Source: Marinobacterium iners (GTDB taxonomy: Bacteria > Pseudomonadota > Gammaproteobacteria > Pseudomonadales > Balneatricaceae). Taken from it: a stretch of 64,000 bases of DNA. A program made the translations under genes and the position numbers. This document shows, piece by piece, positions 1-9,278 of this stretch; the stretch's first letter is position 1; every line of letters begins with the position of its first letter. The stretch covers positions 2,666,001-2,730,000 of the forward strand of contig NZ_CP022297.1 in NCBI RefSeq assembly GCF_017310015.1. Direction: 5' to 3'. The notes under the pieces were generated by a model. It did not search any database, had not been told where the DNA came from, and was given only the letters and a program-made list of their open reading frames with translations.

Positions 1-176
1 TCTTTCATCTGCTCAAAAGACTGGGAGCCAAGCTCATTCATCTGTGTAGAGGAGTTGAGCAGCAGGGTTCGCTCACCGGTAGGGGAAACAGCACAGCCGG
101 TCAAGCCGAGGGTTGCAGTCAATGCAAGCGATGCCAACCATCCGGGGCGGCACCGCTGTTTCATGAAGCAGAGCAT
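1..176 (-). CDS. M48-family metallopeptidase lipoprotein, N-terminal part
   Basis: Only the first 58 codons are in the window; the gene runs off the left edge. The start at 176 is preceded by AAGGAG ten bases upstream. The encoded protein opens with a basic and hydrophobic leader ending in a lipobox-like LTGC, followed by AVSPTGER and, further on, QMNELG and SQSF. This arrangement is typical of outer-membrane-anchored M48 zinc proteases such as LoiP/YcaL (family knowledge). The HExxH catalytic site lies outside the window, so the family call rests on the leader and the conserved post-Cys segment only. An inner Met at 164 could also serve as start and would give a more standard lipoprotein leader, but its spacing to the ribosome site is poor. 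Confidence 0.6.
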   Translation of the reverse strand, partial: MLCFMKQRCRPGWLASLALTATLGLTGCAVSPTGERTLLLNSSTQMNELGSQSFEQMK

Positions 177-225
177 GGGTCCATATCTCCTTGAACGGAT
201 CAACTTTCCCGCAAGAATACTCTGA

Positions 226-1155
226 TCAGAGCCGGCTCTCCAGTTCAGGCATCGCTTCAAACAGATCACCGACCAGACCATAGTCGGCCACCTGGAAGAT
301 CGGCGCCTCTTCGTCCTTGTTGATCGCCACGATGATCTTGGAATCCTTCATACCGGCCAGGTGCTGAATGGCGCCGGAAATGCCCACCGCGATGTACAGT
401 TCTGGCGCAACCATCTTGCCGGTCTGCCCTACCTGCATGTCGTTGGGCGCAAAACCGGCATCGACGGCGGCACGGGACGCACCGACCGCGGCACCCAGCT
501 TGTCCGCGACCTTGTACAGCAGCTCAAAGTTGTCACCGTTGGCCATACCACGACCACCGGAGATGACCACGGATGCAGCGGTCAGCTCAGGACGATCCGA
601 CTTGGCCAGCTCTTCGCCGACAAAGCTCACGTCAGCATGCTGATGTACGGCACCGCAGCTCTCAATGGCTGCACTGCCGCCCGTGGCTTGCGCTGCATCG
701 AACGCGGTACCGCGCACCGTCATCACCTTGACTGCATCCGCTGACTTCACGGTTGCAATGGCGTTGCCGGCATAGATCGGACGCTTGAAGGTATCGGGCG
801 ACCCAACCGCAATGATGTCCGACAGCTGGTTCACGCCCAGCAATGCCGCCACGCGGGGCGCTATGTTTTTACCGGTCGTCGTGCCCGGCGCCAGAATATG
901 GCTGTAACCATCAGCGATCTCAGCCATCAGTTTACTGACGTTCTCAGCCAACTGGTGCGCATAAGCGGCATTATCCGCCACGATCACCTTGCGCACACCG
1001 GCAATGGCCGCTGCGGCATCGGCCACAGCCTGACAGTTTTCACCCGCTACCAGCAGGTCGATATCACCCCCGATCTGCTGAGCGGCTGTTACCAGGCTCA
1101 GGGTAACCGGCTTGAGGGACTGGTTATCGTGTTCGATCAGGATCAGAATGCTCAT
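226..1155 (-). CDS. etfA: Electron transfer flavoprotein alpha subunit
   Basis: 309 residues, the usual length for EtfA. The protein binds FAD and, with EtfB, passes electrons from acyl-CoA dehydrogenases to ETF:ubiquinone oxidoreductase. The N-terminal half is the alpha/beta ETF domain. The C-terminal FAD domain (about residues 185-309) contains SGGRG, VGQTGK, the GISGAIQH segment and the INKDEEAPIF / DYGLVGD signature of the family. Its start overlaps the stop of etfB by 4 bp, so the two subunits are translationally coupled. This electron carrier fits the acyl-CoA dehydrogenase encoded at 18.3-19.5 kb. Confidence 0.95.
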   Translation of the reverse strand: MSILILIEHDNQSLKPVTLSLVTAAQQIGGDIDLLVAGENCQAVADAAAAIAGVRKVIVADNAAYAHQLAENVSKLMAEIADGYSHILAPGTTTGKNIAPRVAALLGVNQLSDIIAVGSPDTFKRPIYAGNAIATVKSADAVKVMTVRGTAFDAAQATGGSAAIESCGAVHQHADVSFVGEELAKSDRPELTAASVVISGGRGMANGDNFELLYKVADKLGAAVGASRAAVDAGFAPNDMQVGQTGKMVAPELYIAVGISGAIQHLAGMKDSKIIVAINKDEEAPIFQVADYGLVGDLFEAMPELESRL

Positions 1156-1904
1156 GCGACCACCTTTGCTTCGTTACGCAGTTTGTCTACCAGCTCTTCC
1201 ACCGAGCCAACCTTGATACCGGCCTGACGCTCAGCCGGCGGCTCAACGCTCATCAGCTGCACACCGGCAGCCAGCTGTGCACCCAGCTCTTCAGGAGTTT
1301 TCACATCCAGCGGCTTTTTCTTGGCCTTCATGATATTGGGCAGGGATGCATAGCGCGGCTCGTTCAAACGCAGGTCAGTGGTCACAACTGCGGGCAGTTT
1401 CAGACTCAGGGTTTGCAGACCGCCGTCTATTTCGCGGGTCACTTTCAGGCTGTCGCCTTCAACCACCACTTCGGACGCAAAGGTTGCCTGCGGACGATCC
1501 ATCAGCGCGGCCAGCATCTGACCGGTCTGGTTGTTGTCGGAGTCGATCGCCTGCTTGCCCAGCAGAATCAGGTCGGCTGATTCTTCTTCCGCCAGCTTCT
1601 GCAGAATGCGCGCCACCGACAGGGAGTCCAGCTGATCCGGCGCCTCGACCTGAACGGCACGATCAGCACCCAGTGCAAGTGCAGTACGCAGCTGCTCCTG
1701 GCAGGCCTTGCTGCCAATAGAGACGACTACGATTTCATCTGCCTTGCCGGCCTCTTTCAGGCGTACCGCCTCTTCCACCGCGATTTCGCAAAATGGGTTG
1801 AGGGACATTTTGACATTGGCCAGGTCTACATCCGAACGGTCGGACTTGACCCGTACCTTGACGTTGTAATCAATCACACGCTTTACAGCGACCAGTATTT
1901 TCAT
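1152..1904 (-). CDS. etfB: Electron transfer flavoprotein beta subunit
   Basis: 250 residues, full length for EtfB, the AMP-binding partner of EtfA. It begins MKILVAVKRVIDYNVKVRV, the standard family start. It carries the beta-subunit signature region EIDGGLQ ... LPAVVTTDLRLNEPRYASLPNIMKAKKK near residues 160-195. It is the first gene of an etfB-etfA pair, with the stop overlapping the etfA start. A strong terminator lies between it and the upstream acyl-CoA synthetase gene, so the pair probably has its own promoter within or just upstream of the roughly 30-bp gap. I did not find a convincing promoter there. Confidence 0.95.
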   Translation of the reverse strand: MKILVAVKRVIDYNVKVRVKSDRSDVDLANVKMSLNPFCEIAVEEAVRLKEAGKADEIVVVSIGSKACQEQLRTALALGADRAVQVEAPDQLDSLSVARILQKLAEEESADLILLGKQAIDSDNNQTGQMLAALMDRPQATFASEVVVEGDSLKVTREIDGGLQTLSLKLPAVVTTDLRLNEPRYASLPNIMKAKKKPLDVKTPEELGAQLAAGVQLMSVEPPAERQAGIKVGSVEELVDKLRNEAKVVA

Positions 1905-1935
1905 ATCTCAGTACCTTTATCGATCAGCAGCAAAA

Positions 1936-1961
1936 GGGGAAAAAGGAGGCCCGAAGGCCTC
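1936..1961 (-). terminator. Rho-independent terminator of the acyl-CoA synthetase gene
   Basis: On the minus strand, GAGGCC-TTCG-GGCCTC (1946-1961) forms a 6-bp GC stem with a TTCG tetraloop and is followed by a T run. It lies 9 bases past the stop of the acyl-CoA synthetase gene and separates it from etfBA. Confidence 0.85.
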
Positions 1962-1969
1962 AATGCTCA

Positions 1970-3619
1970 CTAAGAAGCCACTTCCTCAGCTGCCTGCTTA
2001 CGCAGAAGGAAACGTTGGATCTTGCCGCTTGAAGTCTTGGGCAGATCATTCACAAATTCGATTTCACGCGGGAAGGCGTGGGTGGAAAGCCGATTGCGCA
2101 CATGCTGCTTCAGGGTTTCAGCCAGCGCATCATCGGCATCAACATGCGGGTGTGTCACCACATAGGCCTTAACGATGAAACCACGACTGTCGTCGGGCTT
2201 GCCCACCACGGCACTCTCGACCACTGCCTCATGCTCCAGCAGCGTACTTTCCACATCGGCAGGCCCGATGCGATAGCCGGCAGAGGCGATGATGTCGTCA
2301 TCACGTCCGGTGTAGGAATGCGAACCATCACCGTTGTTGATCACCACGTCACCGGTCAGGTAGTACTTGCCGTGGTACGGGCTTTTTTCACCCCAGGTAT
2401 ACCCCTGGAAGAAATACAGAGGGGAGTTTTCCATGTCGATGGCCAGCTCGCCACTTTCGCCCGGCCCCACCTCATTAAAGTTGGCATCCAGCGCCACCAG
2501 ACGGTAGCCCGGCAACTGATAGCCCATGCTGGCATCGCGCAGCTGATGTTCCAGTTCATGGAAATTGGCAGAGGTCATGCCGGTCTCGGTCTGACCATAC
2601 TGGTCGCAGACCAGGCAGCCGAAGGCACGCTGTACCCAGCTCACGATTTCAGGGTTCAGAGGCTCACCGGCGCTGTTGGCCACCCGGAGGTCGATCTCGG
2701 GGTAGTCTTTCAACAGCTTGTCGTTGGCCTTCAGCATGCGGTAGGCCGTGGGCGCGGCCGCCAGGTTGGTGATGCGGTGCCTGCGCAGAAACTCGAATGT
2801 GTTCTCGGCGGTAAAGCCGGCTTCATTGAAGTGGGTGGTGCAACCCAGCAAAAGCGGCCCCACCACGGCGTAGTACAGTCCATACGCCCAGCCCGGGTCA
2901 GCCACGTTCCAGAAGTTGTCGGTATCACGCAGACCGATGGCATAGCGCATGTAGACATAGAACGCCGACAGCGCCTTGGCCGGAACCGTCACCCCTTTCG
3001 ACTTGCCGGTGGTGCCGGAGGTAAACATCTGCAGGAAGGGATCTTCCGGGCCTATTTTCACTGGTTCAAACTGGTCCGACTGTTGATCCAGTGTCGACTG
3101 GAACAGGAAGTCCGCCTCCCCTTCCAGCGGATGACCGGTTTCAGCCACCAGCATGGTGGTGGGCAGCCCCTTCACATCTGCCAGCTTCGACCACTGTTCG
3201 GGATTGGTAATAATCAGTTTGGTGTCGGCTTTCTGTACCCGGTACTCAATGGCACCCGAGCCAAAAGCGGTAAACATGGGCTGATAAACGGCACCGGCGC
3301 GCAGTGCACCCAGAACAGCAACCATCAACTCGGGGGTACGGGTCAGCAGGGCCGAGATGCGATCACCCTTGCCAATCCCCTGAGACTTCAGGAAGTTGGC
3401 AAACTGAGCAGAACGCTGCATCAGTTCGCGGAAGGTCATTTCACCGCCGCTGCCATCCGCAAGCTCATAGCGCAGTGCAACCTTTTCAGGGTCGTCGGCC
3501 CAACGGTCACAGATCTCCTCGCAGACATTGATCCCCGCGTTAAAATCGCCCACGAAGTTCTGTATGATCGATTCCGGCGTGAAATCCTTGATGAAATCGT
3601 TGTAGCTGATCTTGTCCAT
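1970..3619 (-). CDS. AMP-binding acyl-CoA synthetase
   Basis: 549 residues, a member of the ANL adenylate-forming family. It should activate a carboxylic acid with ATP to an acyl-adenylate and then form the CoA thioester. Visible motifs are the P-loop-like TSGTTGKSKGV (near residue 203), the DQYGQTE A5-type motif (about 340), TGD (about 420), GYRIGPADVE in the C-terminal hinge region, and the catalytic lysine segment KTSSGKIQRFLLR near the end. The sequence resembles acetyl- or medium-chain acyl-CoA ligases (AcsA/MACS-like); the exact substrate is not readable. The divergent AraC-type gene at 3861 is a natural candidate regulator (inference). Confidence 0.88.
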   Translation of the reverse strand: MDKISYNDFIKDFTPESIIQNFVGDFNAGINVCEEICDRWADDPEKVALRYELADGSGGEMTFRELMQRSAQFANFLKSQGIGKGDRISALLTRTPELMVAVLGALRAGAVYQPMFTAFGSGAIEYRVQKADTKLIITNPEQWSKLADVKGLPTTMLVAETGHPLEGEADFLFQSTLDQQSDQFEPVKIGPEDPFLQMFTSGTTGKSKGVTVPAKALSAFYVYMRYAIGLRDTDNFWNVADPGWAYGLYYAVVGPLLLGCTTHFNEAGFTAENTFEFLRRHRITNLAAAPTAYRMLKANDKLLKDYPEIDLRVANSAGEPLNPEIVSWVQRAFGCLVCDQYGQTETGMTSANFHELEHQLRDASMGYQLPGYRLVALDANFNEVGPGESGELAIDMENSPLYFFQGYTWGEKSPYHGKYYLTGDVVINNGDGSHSYTGRDDDIIASAGYRIGPADVESTLLEHEAVVESAVVGKPDDSRGFIVKAYVVTHPHVDADDALAETLKQHVRNRLSTHAFPREIEFVNDLPKTSSGKIQRFLLRKQAAEEVAS

Positions 3620-3860
3620 ACTGAAACCTGCTTATTGTTCTAATGAGGTTCACCATTACCCGGACAGACCACACTGGCCAAACCGGGCATGAATAAGGGA
3701 AAATACCTATTCCTTCTGTATGAACGCAGAGTAATGCAATCGCCCGTGGCAACAGAATGACAACTTTCGACAGATAAATTGACATTTTTTGCACCACTGA
3801 TTCGTCATCAAAAACAAGCGGTTGATATCAATCAGCCCGTACAGAGCCCAGCCCTGACCT

Positions 3861-4865
3861 ATGAAGAACCTGACCTTCTCGTCCCACTATGCTCGCGCCA
3901 TGCTGCAGGGCTATCGCGCTCAGGGGCGTGATGTGGAGCGCTTGCTGGCCAGCTGTGATATCGATCCAGACCTGATCAACCAAACCAAGGCACGACTGCG
4001 CACCGGTCAGTTCATCCAGCTGTTTCGCCGTATCTGGCGCGAGCTGGACGACGAGTTCATGGGGCTTACATCATCCCCCTGTCGGGTTGGGCACTTTCAT
4101 CTGATGGGATCATTGGTGGTGCACAGCACCAATCTTGAAGACGTAATGCGGCAAAGCATCCGCTGTTACCGCCTGTTCTCGGATGATATCGAGATCAGCC
4201 TGAGACTGGAGGGCGACGAGGTCGAACTGAGCCTTACTCATCACCACCCTGAGCTGGACCCGGATAATTTTCTGGTGGAGTGGCTGCTGATGGTCTGGCA
4301 TCGCCTGATCGGATGGCTGATTGGGCGCAAGATCGTACTCAGCCATGCCAGCTTTACCCACCCGCTTCCCTCTCACTTCGATGAGTATCGCTTCATCTAC
4401 CCCTGCAAATGCCTGTTCGAGCAACCCCGCAGCAGTATTTTCTTCAGCAAAAACTACCTCAGCATGCCGGTAACGCGCACCACACGGGAGCTGGACGAGT
4501 TCATTCTCAGTTCACCGCGCGACCTGCTGATCTGGACCGACGAAGACGATAGCCTGAGCACCCGGGTACGCGGCCTGCTGGAAGGGTTTGAAGAAGGTGG
4601 CCTGCCCAATCTTGATTGGGTCTCGGAGCAGCTGCACACCACCTCTTATACGCTATCACGCAAATTGAAGGCCGAAGGTACCTCCTACCAGAAGATCAAG
4701 GACAACCTGCGCCGAGACCAGGCGATCATGATGCTGACCCGGCAAAATTTGAGCATCGGGGATATTTCAAGCCAACTGGGGTTCGCCGAGCCAGGCGCGT
4801 TCTCAAGGGCATTCAAACACTGGACCGGTGTCAGCCCACTGGCCTATCGCAAGCAGGAGGGTTAA
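3861..4865 (+). CDS. AraC-family transcriptional regulator
   Basis: 334 residues. The C-terminal hundred residues form a double helix-turn-helix AraC domain: LDWVSEQLHTTSYTLSRKLK as the first HTH, then ISSQLGFAEPGAFSRAFKHWTGVSPLAYR as the second HTH and family signature. The N-terminal two-thirds resembles the ligand-binding domain of OruR/ArgR-like regulators (PF12625 type). It is transcribed away from the acyl-CoA synthetase gene across a 241-bp shared upstream region, the common layout for an activator next to its target. The inducer is unknown; an acyl or amino-acid derived metabolite would fit the neighbours, but that is inference. Confidence 0.88.
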   Translation: MKNLTFSSHYARAMLQGYRAQGRDVERLLASCDIDPDLINQTKARLRTGQFIQLFRRIWRELDDEFMGLTSSPCRVGHFHLMGSLVVHSTNLEDVMRQSIRCYRLFSDDIEISLRLEGDEVELSLTHHHPELDPDNFLVEWLLMVWHRLIGWLIGRKIVLSHASFTHPLPSHFDEYRFIYPCKCLFEQPRSSIFFSKNYLSMPVTRTTRELDEFILSSPRDLLIWTDEDDSLSTRVRGLLEGFEEGGLPNLDWVSEQLHTTSYTLSRKLKAEGTSYQKIKDNLRRDQAIMMLTRQNLSIGDISSQLGFAEPGAFSRAFKHWTGVSPLAYRKQEG

Positions 4866-5013
4866 TCGGCTCGACAACGCTCACCAAGTTCTTATAAAGC
4901 TGTTATAACCATTCTGAAAGAAGGAGTTTTCAGGCAACTATGCGCTCTGCGGACTATTTGTCGCGCCTGCCCGCGTGACATGCCCACACAACTTCTCCTG
5001 AGGAACGGACTAT

Positions 5014-5794
5014 ATGACCAACCTGTCCATCCGCTTCAAACTGCTGGTCGGCTCAGCACTTGCCATCCTCGTCTCACTCGGAATTGTCATTTTTCTTGCG
5101 CTCGGGGCTTATCAATCATCCATCGACAAGGCTGTGGACGACACCACAGGCATCATTACCGAGAACGTGAATGACCAATTGCACCTGACCGCTGGACAGA
5201 TATCGGTTGATATTCGCCAGCGCCTTGAGCGCGGTTTCGACTCGGCAACCGCCCTGGCGACTTTCATGGGCGCAACCGCCTGGACCGATCAGCTGGTTTC
5301 ACGCCATGCGGCCAAGCAACTGGTCCGGGCGCACTTGCTGGCCAACGAAGAAGTCAGCTCCATGTATGCCCAGTTCGAACCCAATGGCTATGACAACTTC
5401 GACAACCTGTACAAGGGAGATTTGGAGCACAGCTCGAAACAGGGCAACCTTGAAATCTACTGGGTAAGAGAAGGTGATTCACTCACGTTTTATCCTACCG
5501 AAGACTCGAACCGCAAACTGGACGCCACACTGAACGCAAACGGCATGCGTGAATCCGAATGGTATCTGTGCCCACGCGAAACAGCCTCACCCTGTATGGT
5601 AGAGCCCTACCTGTACGAGATCGAGCCGGGCAATTCGGTACTGATGACGTCCCTCACCGTACCCATCATGCACGACAAAAAGGTGATCGGGGTTGCCGGC
5701 ACCGACATCAACCTGCCGGTGCTGCAGCAACTGACTGAAAAACTGTCACAGAGCCTCTATGACGGCGAAGCCAGTATTACACTGCTCAGCCAGC
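5014..5794 (+). pseudogene. Methyl-accepting chemotaxis protein, fragment 1 of 3 (sensor half)
   Basis: This is the 5' part of a chemoreceptor gene, codons 1-260. It has an uncleaved N-terminal membrane segment (about residues 12-34), then a periplasmic sensor region of the double-Cache type running to the break. The gene is cut at 5794/5795 by IS66 copy A; the duplicated target CAGCCAGC occupies 5787-5794 and 8306-8313. Joining 5014-5794 to 8314-8876 to 11354-12100 gives 2091 nt, an uninterrupted 697 codons including the stop. The receptor was therefore intact before the two insertions. The start is preceded by TGAGGA at a suitable distance. As it stands, translation would stop a few codons into the IS. 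Confidence 0.92.
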
Positions 5795-5824
5795 GTATCC
5801 GCCGTTAAAACGACCCACTTGCCC

Positions 5825-7489
5825 TTAACTGTACTGCGCCACTTTTTTTGAAGTCCGCTCCAGTTCAACATTCCAGGGCAGCAGTCGCTCCAGCTTTTCC
5901 AGCGTGTCGGCATCGGCGATGCGCTCCAGTACATGCCGGATATAGGCCGAGGGTTCCAGGTCGTTGGCTTTGGCCGTTTCGATCAGGGAGTAACAGGTGG
6001 CACTGGCGTGAGCGCCCTGCGGAGTATCCGCGAACAACCAAGCTTTGCGCCCCACGGCGAACGGGCGGATGGCATTCTCGGCCAGTACGTTGCTGATGTG
6101 CAGGTCACCCCGCTCACAGTAGCCGATCAGGGTGGGCCACTGGTTCAGGGTGTATTCCATAGCTTTGCGAGTTAGCCCGCCTTTCATCACGCGATCCACG
6201 TTGGCGTCCAGCCAGGCCTTGAACGCTTCCAGTCGAGGCAGGCTCGACGCCTGACGGATCCGGTAGCGTTCGGCCACGCTCAGGTCCTTGATCTGACGTT
6301 CGATGGCATACAGTTTGTTGATGTGACTGAGTGCCACATCCGCTTTGGACAGCTTGGCCTGTTTGCCTTTACCCGCCGGCTTGGCCGCTTTGGTCGCTTC
6401 GATGAACTTGCGGCGGGCGTGATCCCAGCAGCCAATGCGGGTCAGCTCATTGGCTGAACAGATCTGCGCATAACCGGCGTAACCATCCGCCTGCAGCACA
6501 CCCTTGAAGTCATCGAGCAGGCGCACGGGCACCGCTCCACTTCGAGAGGGATCATAGGCGAACAGGACGGAAGGTTGGCCGGGTGGTCCGCCTCGGGTCA
6601 CCCACATCCATTTATCGGATTGGGCAGCCTTGCCATCCTCTTTGAGTACCTGGATCCGGGTTTCGTCAGCCTGCAGGTAGGCCGCACTGTTCTGCGACTC
6701 CCGCATCAGGTTGATCAGCGGTTTGAACACCTCATCCAGACGGATGATCCAGTGGGCCATGCTGGTGCGGCTCAGCTCATGGCCCAGACGCTTGAACATC
6801 TGCTCTTGCCGGTACAGCGGCAGACCATCGGCATATTTGGAGGTGATCAGGTAGGCCAGCAGGGCCGGGGTGGCGATGCATTTGCCCAGCGGGTGTGTCG
6901 GGCGAGCCGCGGCTACGATCCGCTCGTCGCCGTTCGTCTCGAACACGGCTTTTTCCTGCCAGTATTCCAGTACTTTGAGCTGAGCCGGGATATAGTCCAA
7001 CTCTTCCTTCACCTTGGTGAAGAAGGTTTTGACGGCCCCGGCCTTCTCTTCATCACTCAGCAGCAGCTCGATGCGCTCACGCAGCAAGCTATCGGAGAAG
7101 CCGCGCTGACGGCGTTTGGGTGCAGGCGTGGCAGCGGGCGTCTCATCTTCAGCGACGTCAATATCATCCGGGAGCTGATCCCGCAGCTGATCGATCTCGG
7201 CTTCCAGTTCTGACTCATCGAAGAGGTGGATCTGGTGGGCCGTTTTCTCACTGCTGGCCGAGAACCGCTGGATGCGCTGCAAGCGCAGCATCTCTTCCAG
7301 CAACAGGATGTACTGCTCGCGCTGCTGGAGTTGCCGGTCACGCTCTTTGACGACCTGATCCCGCTGCTCAAGCTCATCCTCTTTCGAGGCCAGTTGCTGC
7401 TGCAGCCCGGCCACCATCGACAGCAAGTCAGCGGTCGATAAACTGCTGATATCAGGCGTCTTTGAGGTGGTTTTGGGCTGTGTTTTCAT
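5825..7489 (-). CDS. tnpC: IS66-family transposase TnpC (copy A)
   Basis: 554 residues from the MKTQPKTTS start. The frame stays open upstream to 7597 inside tnpB, so a longer coupled start is possible. The N-terminus has a glutamine-rich coiled coil (QQQLASKEDE ... ERDRQLQQREQ), then an IS66 zinc-finger/leader region. The DDE core has YLQADETRIQVL (first Asp), LQADGYAGY (second Asp) and LAENAIRPFAVGRK (Glu). This is the catalytic transposase of the element. Relative to copy B it contains 14 extra residues in the coiled coil, which accounts for the 42-bp length difference between the two elements. Confidence 0.95.
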   Translation of the reverse strand: MKTQPKTTSKTPDISSLSTADLLSMVAGLQQQLASKEDELEQRDQVVKERDRQLQQREQYILLLEEMLRLQRIQRFSASSEKTAHQIHLFDESELEAEIDQLRDQLPDDIDVAEDETPAATPAPKRRQRGFSDSLLRERIELLLSDEEKAGAVKTFFTKVKEELDYIPAQLKVLEYWQEKAVFETNGDERIVAAARPTHPLGKCIATPALLAYLITSKYADGLPLYRQEQMFKRLGHELSRTSMAHWIIRLDEVFKPLINLMRESQNSAAYLQADETRIQVLKEDGKAAQSDKWMWVTRGGPPGQPSVLFAYDPSRSGAVPVRLLDDFKGVLQADGYAGYAQICSANELTRIGCWDHARRKFIEATKAAKPAGKGKQAKLSKADVALSHINKLYAIERQIKDLSVAERYRIRQASSLPRLEAFKAWLDANVDRVMKGGLTRKAMEYTLNQWPTLIGYCERGDLHISNVLAENAIRPFAVGRKAWLFADTPQGAHASATCYSLIETAKANDLEPSAYIRHVLERIADADTLEKLERLLPWNVELERTSKKVAQYS

Positions 7490-7535
7490 GGGCAAAATTA
7501 TATCAAAAACAGCCAGTTGAAGCACCCAAAACCCG

Positions 7536-7904
7536 CTATCCAACAGCCTCATAATGCACGGTTTTATGGCCTTGCAGCAGGCTGATGTCATAACCATCGA
7601 GCAACCAGTTGATCTGTTCGCCGGTCAACGGCATGAGCTCATCAGCCGGGCTGGGCCACTTGAATTTCTCTTCGGCCAGCGCCTTGTAATAGAGGATAAA
7701 ACCGTTGTCTTCCCACATCAGGCACTTGATCTTGTTACGCTGCCGGTTGGTGAAGGCATACAATGCACCGGTAAAGGGGCTATGTCCCAGCTCCTGCTCA
7801 ACCAGCACCGCCAGACCATTGGCCTGCTTGCGAAAATCAATGGGCTCACGGTACAGATATATCTCCGGCATTGACCGAGAGGGACGAAGATACCGTGGCT
7901 TCAT
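7536..7904 (-). CDS. tnpB: IS66 accessory protein TnpB (Orf2, copy A)
   Basis: 122 residues of the IS66 Orf2-like family, recognised by IYLYREPIDFRKQANGLAVL, LYAFTNRQRNKIKCLMWEDNGF and FKWP. It is required for transposition with TnpA and TnpC, but its biochemical role is poorly defined. Its start shares one base with the tnpA stop, indicating coupled translation. Confidence 0.95.
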   Translation of the reverse strand: MKPRYLRPSRSMPEIYLYREPIDFRKQANGLAVLVEQELGHSPFTGALYAFTNRQRNKIKCLMWEDNGFILYYKALAEEKFKWPSPADELMPLTGEQINWLLDGYDISLLQGHKTVHYEAVG

Positions 7905-8221
7905 CAGAGCTGCCTCAGGATCGCACCGAGCAGATCGACATTACCGGCATGCAGCCCTGTAATGGCCATGCCACCCGGAAGCCTCAGGGTCAGATCACTC
8001 GACACCGGTGAAGCGGCCACCTGGGTGACGCGAGCAAAGCCAGATGTTGGTGAACGCTCGGTATCGGTCGCATCATCTGTACCTTCGAGCTTGCGGCGCC
8101 AATAAACAAACTGGTGATAGGACAGTGATTGCTGTTTGCAGAAAACAGCGCCGGATAGCCCGGTATCACGCCAGTGTTCAATGTGCTGTTGCCAGTGGCA
8201 AGTGCGCTCGGCTGAGTTCAT
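7904..8221 (-). CDS. tnpA: IS66 accessory protein TnpA (Orf1, copy A)
   Basis: 105 residues. This is a small IS66 Orf1-type protein with a helix-turn-helix-like N-terminal part (SGAVFCKQQSLSYHQFVYWRRKL) thought to act in DNA binding. It is the first gene of the tnpA-tnpB-tnpC operon. It is identical in sequence to the copy C gene and differs at a few residues from copy B. Confidence 0.93.
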   Translation of the reverse strand: MNSAERTCHWQQHIEHWRDTGLSGAVFCKQQSLSYHQFVYWRRKLEGTDDATDTERSPTSGFARVTQVAASPVSSDLTLRLPGGMAITGLHAGNVDLLGAILRQL

Positions 8222-8305
8222 GGTGGATTCCTCGCGTAGGTGACGATGGAATCAGTGTGCGGCGGTCAGTGGCTGGAAAAAAGGTGCTGATTCTCTGGCG
8301 CTTAC

Positions 8306-8876
8306 CAGCCAGCAGAATCGTGTTATCGCATCCAGCCGCTTTACCCAAGCCGCCGGTAAGACCGTTCAATCCGTTGATCCAGACTTCCTGCAACGCATCA
8401 ACAACCCTGAAAACAGCAACGATATCATTATGGTGACTGAGGAACTGTCCGTCGCCAATACCCGCTGGCGTTTGATTGTGGAAGTTCCCAAGGCCGCCGC
8501 CCTGGCAGAACTGAACCAGTTACAGGCCGATATGGAAGATAACCGCAGCAGCACCATCTGGGATTTGCTGATCACCGCAGGCGTCATTCTGCTGATCACC
8601 CTGGCGGTGGTGAATCTGTTCATATCCGGCATTACAAAACCGCTGGCTCAACTCGGCGAACGCATGCAGGCACTGGGAGGCTCTGAGGGCGACCTGACAC
8701 AGGAGCTGGAGCATTTCCGTCATGCTGAACTGAACGCCGTTTCGGATGGGTTCAACAGCTTTACCCGCAAGATCCGCACCGTCATTCACGAGTTGATCAG
8801 CCTGTCGGCACAGCTGCAGCAGAATGCCAAGGCCCTGGCAGACAATGCTCAACAGACCCGAGAATCCACTGAAGAA
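8306..8876 (+). pseudogene. Methyl-accepting chemotaxis protein, fragment 2 of 3 (TM2 and HAMP)
   Basis: This is the middle piece of the split chemoreceptor. After the duplicated octamer, the frame resumes with NRVIASSRFTQ and completes the periplasmic sensor. It then gives the second membrane segment (WDLLITAGVILLITLAVV), the HAMP region starting ITKPLAQLGERM, and the beginning of the cytoplasmic helix. It is cut at 8876/8877 by IS66 copy B; the duplicated octamer is CTGAAGAA at 8869-8876 and 11346-11353. No frameshift or stop is present within the fragment. Confidence 0.9.
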
Positions 8877-8960
8877 GTATCCGCCCATAAATCAGCCCCT
8901 TTTTTCCAGCCACTAACCGCCGCACACTGATTCCATCGTCACCTACGCGAGGAATCCAGC

Positions 8961-9278
8961 ATGAACTCAGCCGAGCGCACTTACCACTGGCAACAGCACA
9001 TTGAACACTGGCGTGATACTGGGCTATCCGGCGCTGCCTTCTGCAAACAGCAATCGCTGTCCTATCACCAGTTTGTCTATTGGCGCCGCAAGCTCGAAGG
9101 TACAGATGATGCGACCGATACCGAGCGCTCACCAACACCCGGCTTTGCTCGCGTCACCCAGGTGGCCGCTTCACCGCTATCGGATGATCTGACCCTGAGG
9201 CTTCCGGGTGGCATGGCCATTACAGGCCTGCATGCCGGTAATGTTGACCTGCTCGGTGCAATCCTGAGGCAGCTCTGA
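8961..9278 (+). CDS. tnpA: IS66 accessory protein TnpA (copy B)
   Basis: 105 residues, the copy B version of IS66 Orf1. It differs from copies A and C at a handful of positions, for example RTYHWQQ versus RTCHWQQ and SPTPGFA versus SPTSGFA. Its stop overlaps the tnpB start by one base. Confidence 0.93.
   Translation: MNSAERTYHWQQHIEHWRDTGLSGAAFCKQQSLSYHQFVYWRRKLEGTDDATDTERSPTPGFARVTQVAASPLSDDLTLRLPGGMAITGLHAGNVDLLGAILRQL

Larger units (their letters stand above)
5795..8305 (-). mobile_element. IS66-family insertion sequence, copy A
   Basis: 2511 bp. The ends are GTAAGCGCC (read inward from 8305) and GTATCCGCC (read inward from 5795), the usual GTAnnCGCC-like IS66 termini. The flanking octamer CAGCCAGC is perfectly duplicated (5787-5794 and 8306-8313), which matches the 8-bp duplication of the family and fixes both ends exactly. 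It carries tnpA, tnpB and tnpC on the minus strand, opposite to the interrupted chemoreceptor gene. Its TnpA and TnpB are residue-for-residue the same as those of copy C at 61.7 kb. Copy B differs. Confidence 0.96.

Noticed and set aside
2078..3643. Long open frame (521 codons) on the plus strand opposite the acyl-CoA synthetase gene
   Set aside because: It is antisense to a well-supported gene with all ANL motifs. High-GC codon bias leaves the opposite frame open, and the translated product shows no family pattern.
3779..3784. TTGACA as a -35 box for the AraC-type gene
   Set aside because: No acceptable -10 sequence lies 16-18 bases downstream.
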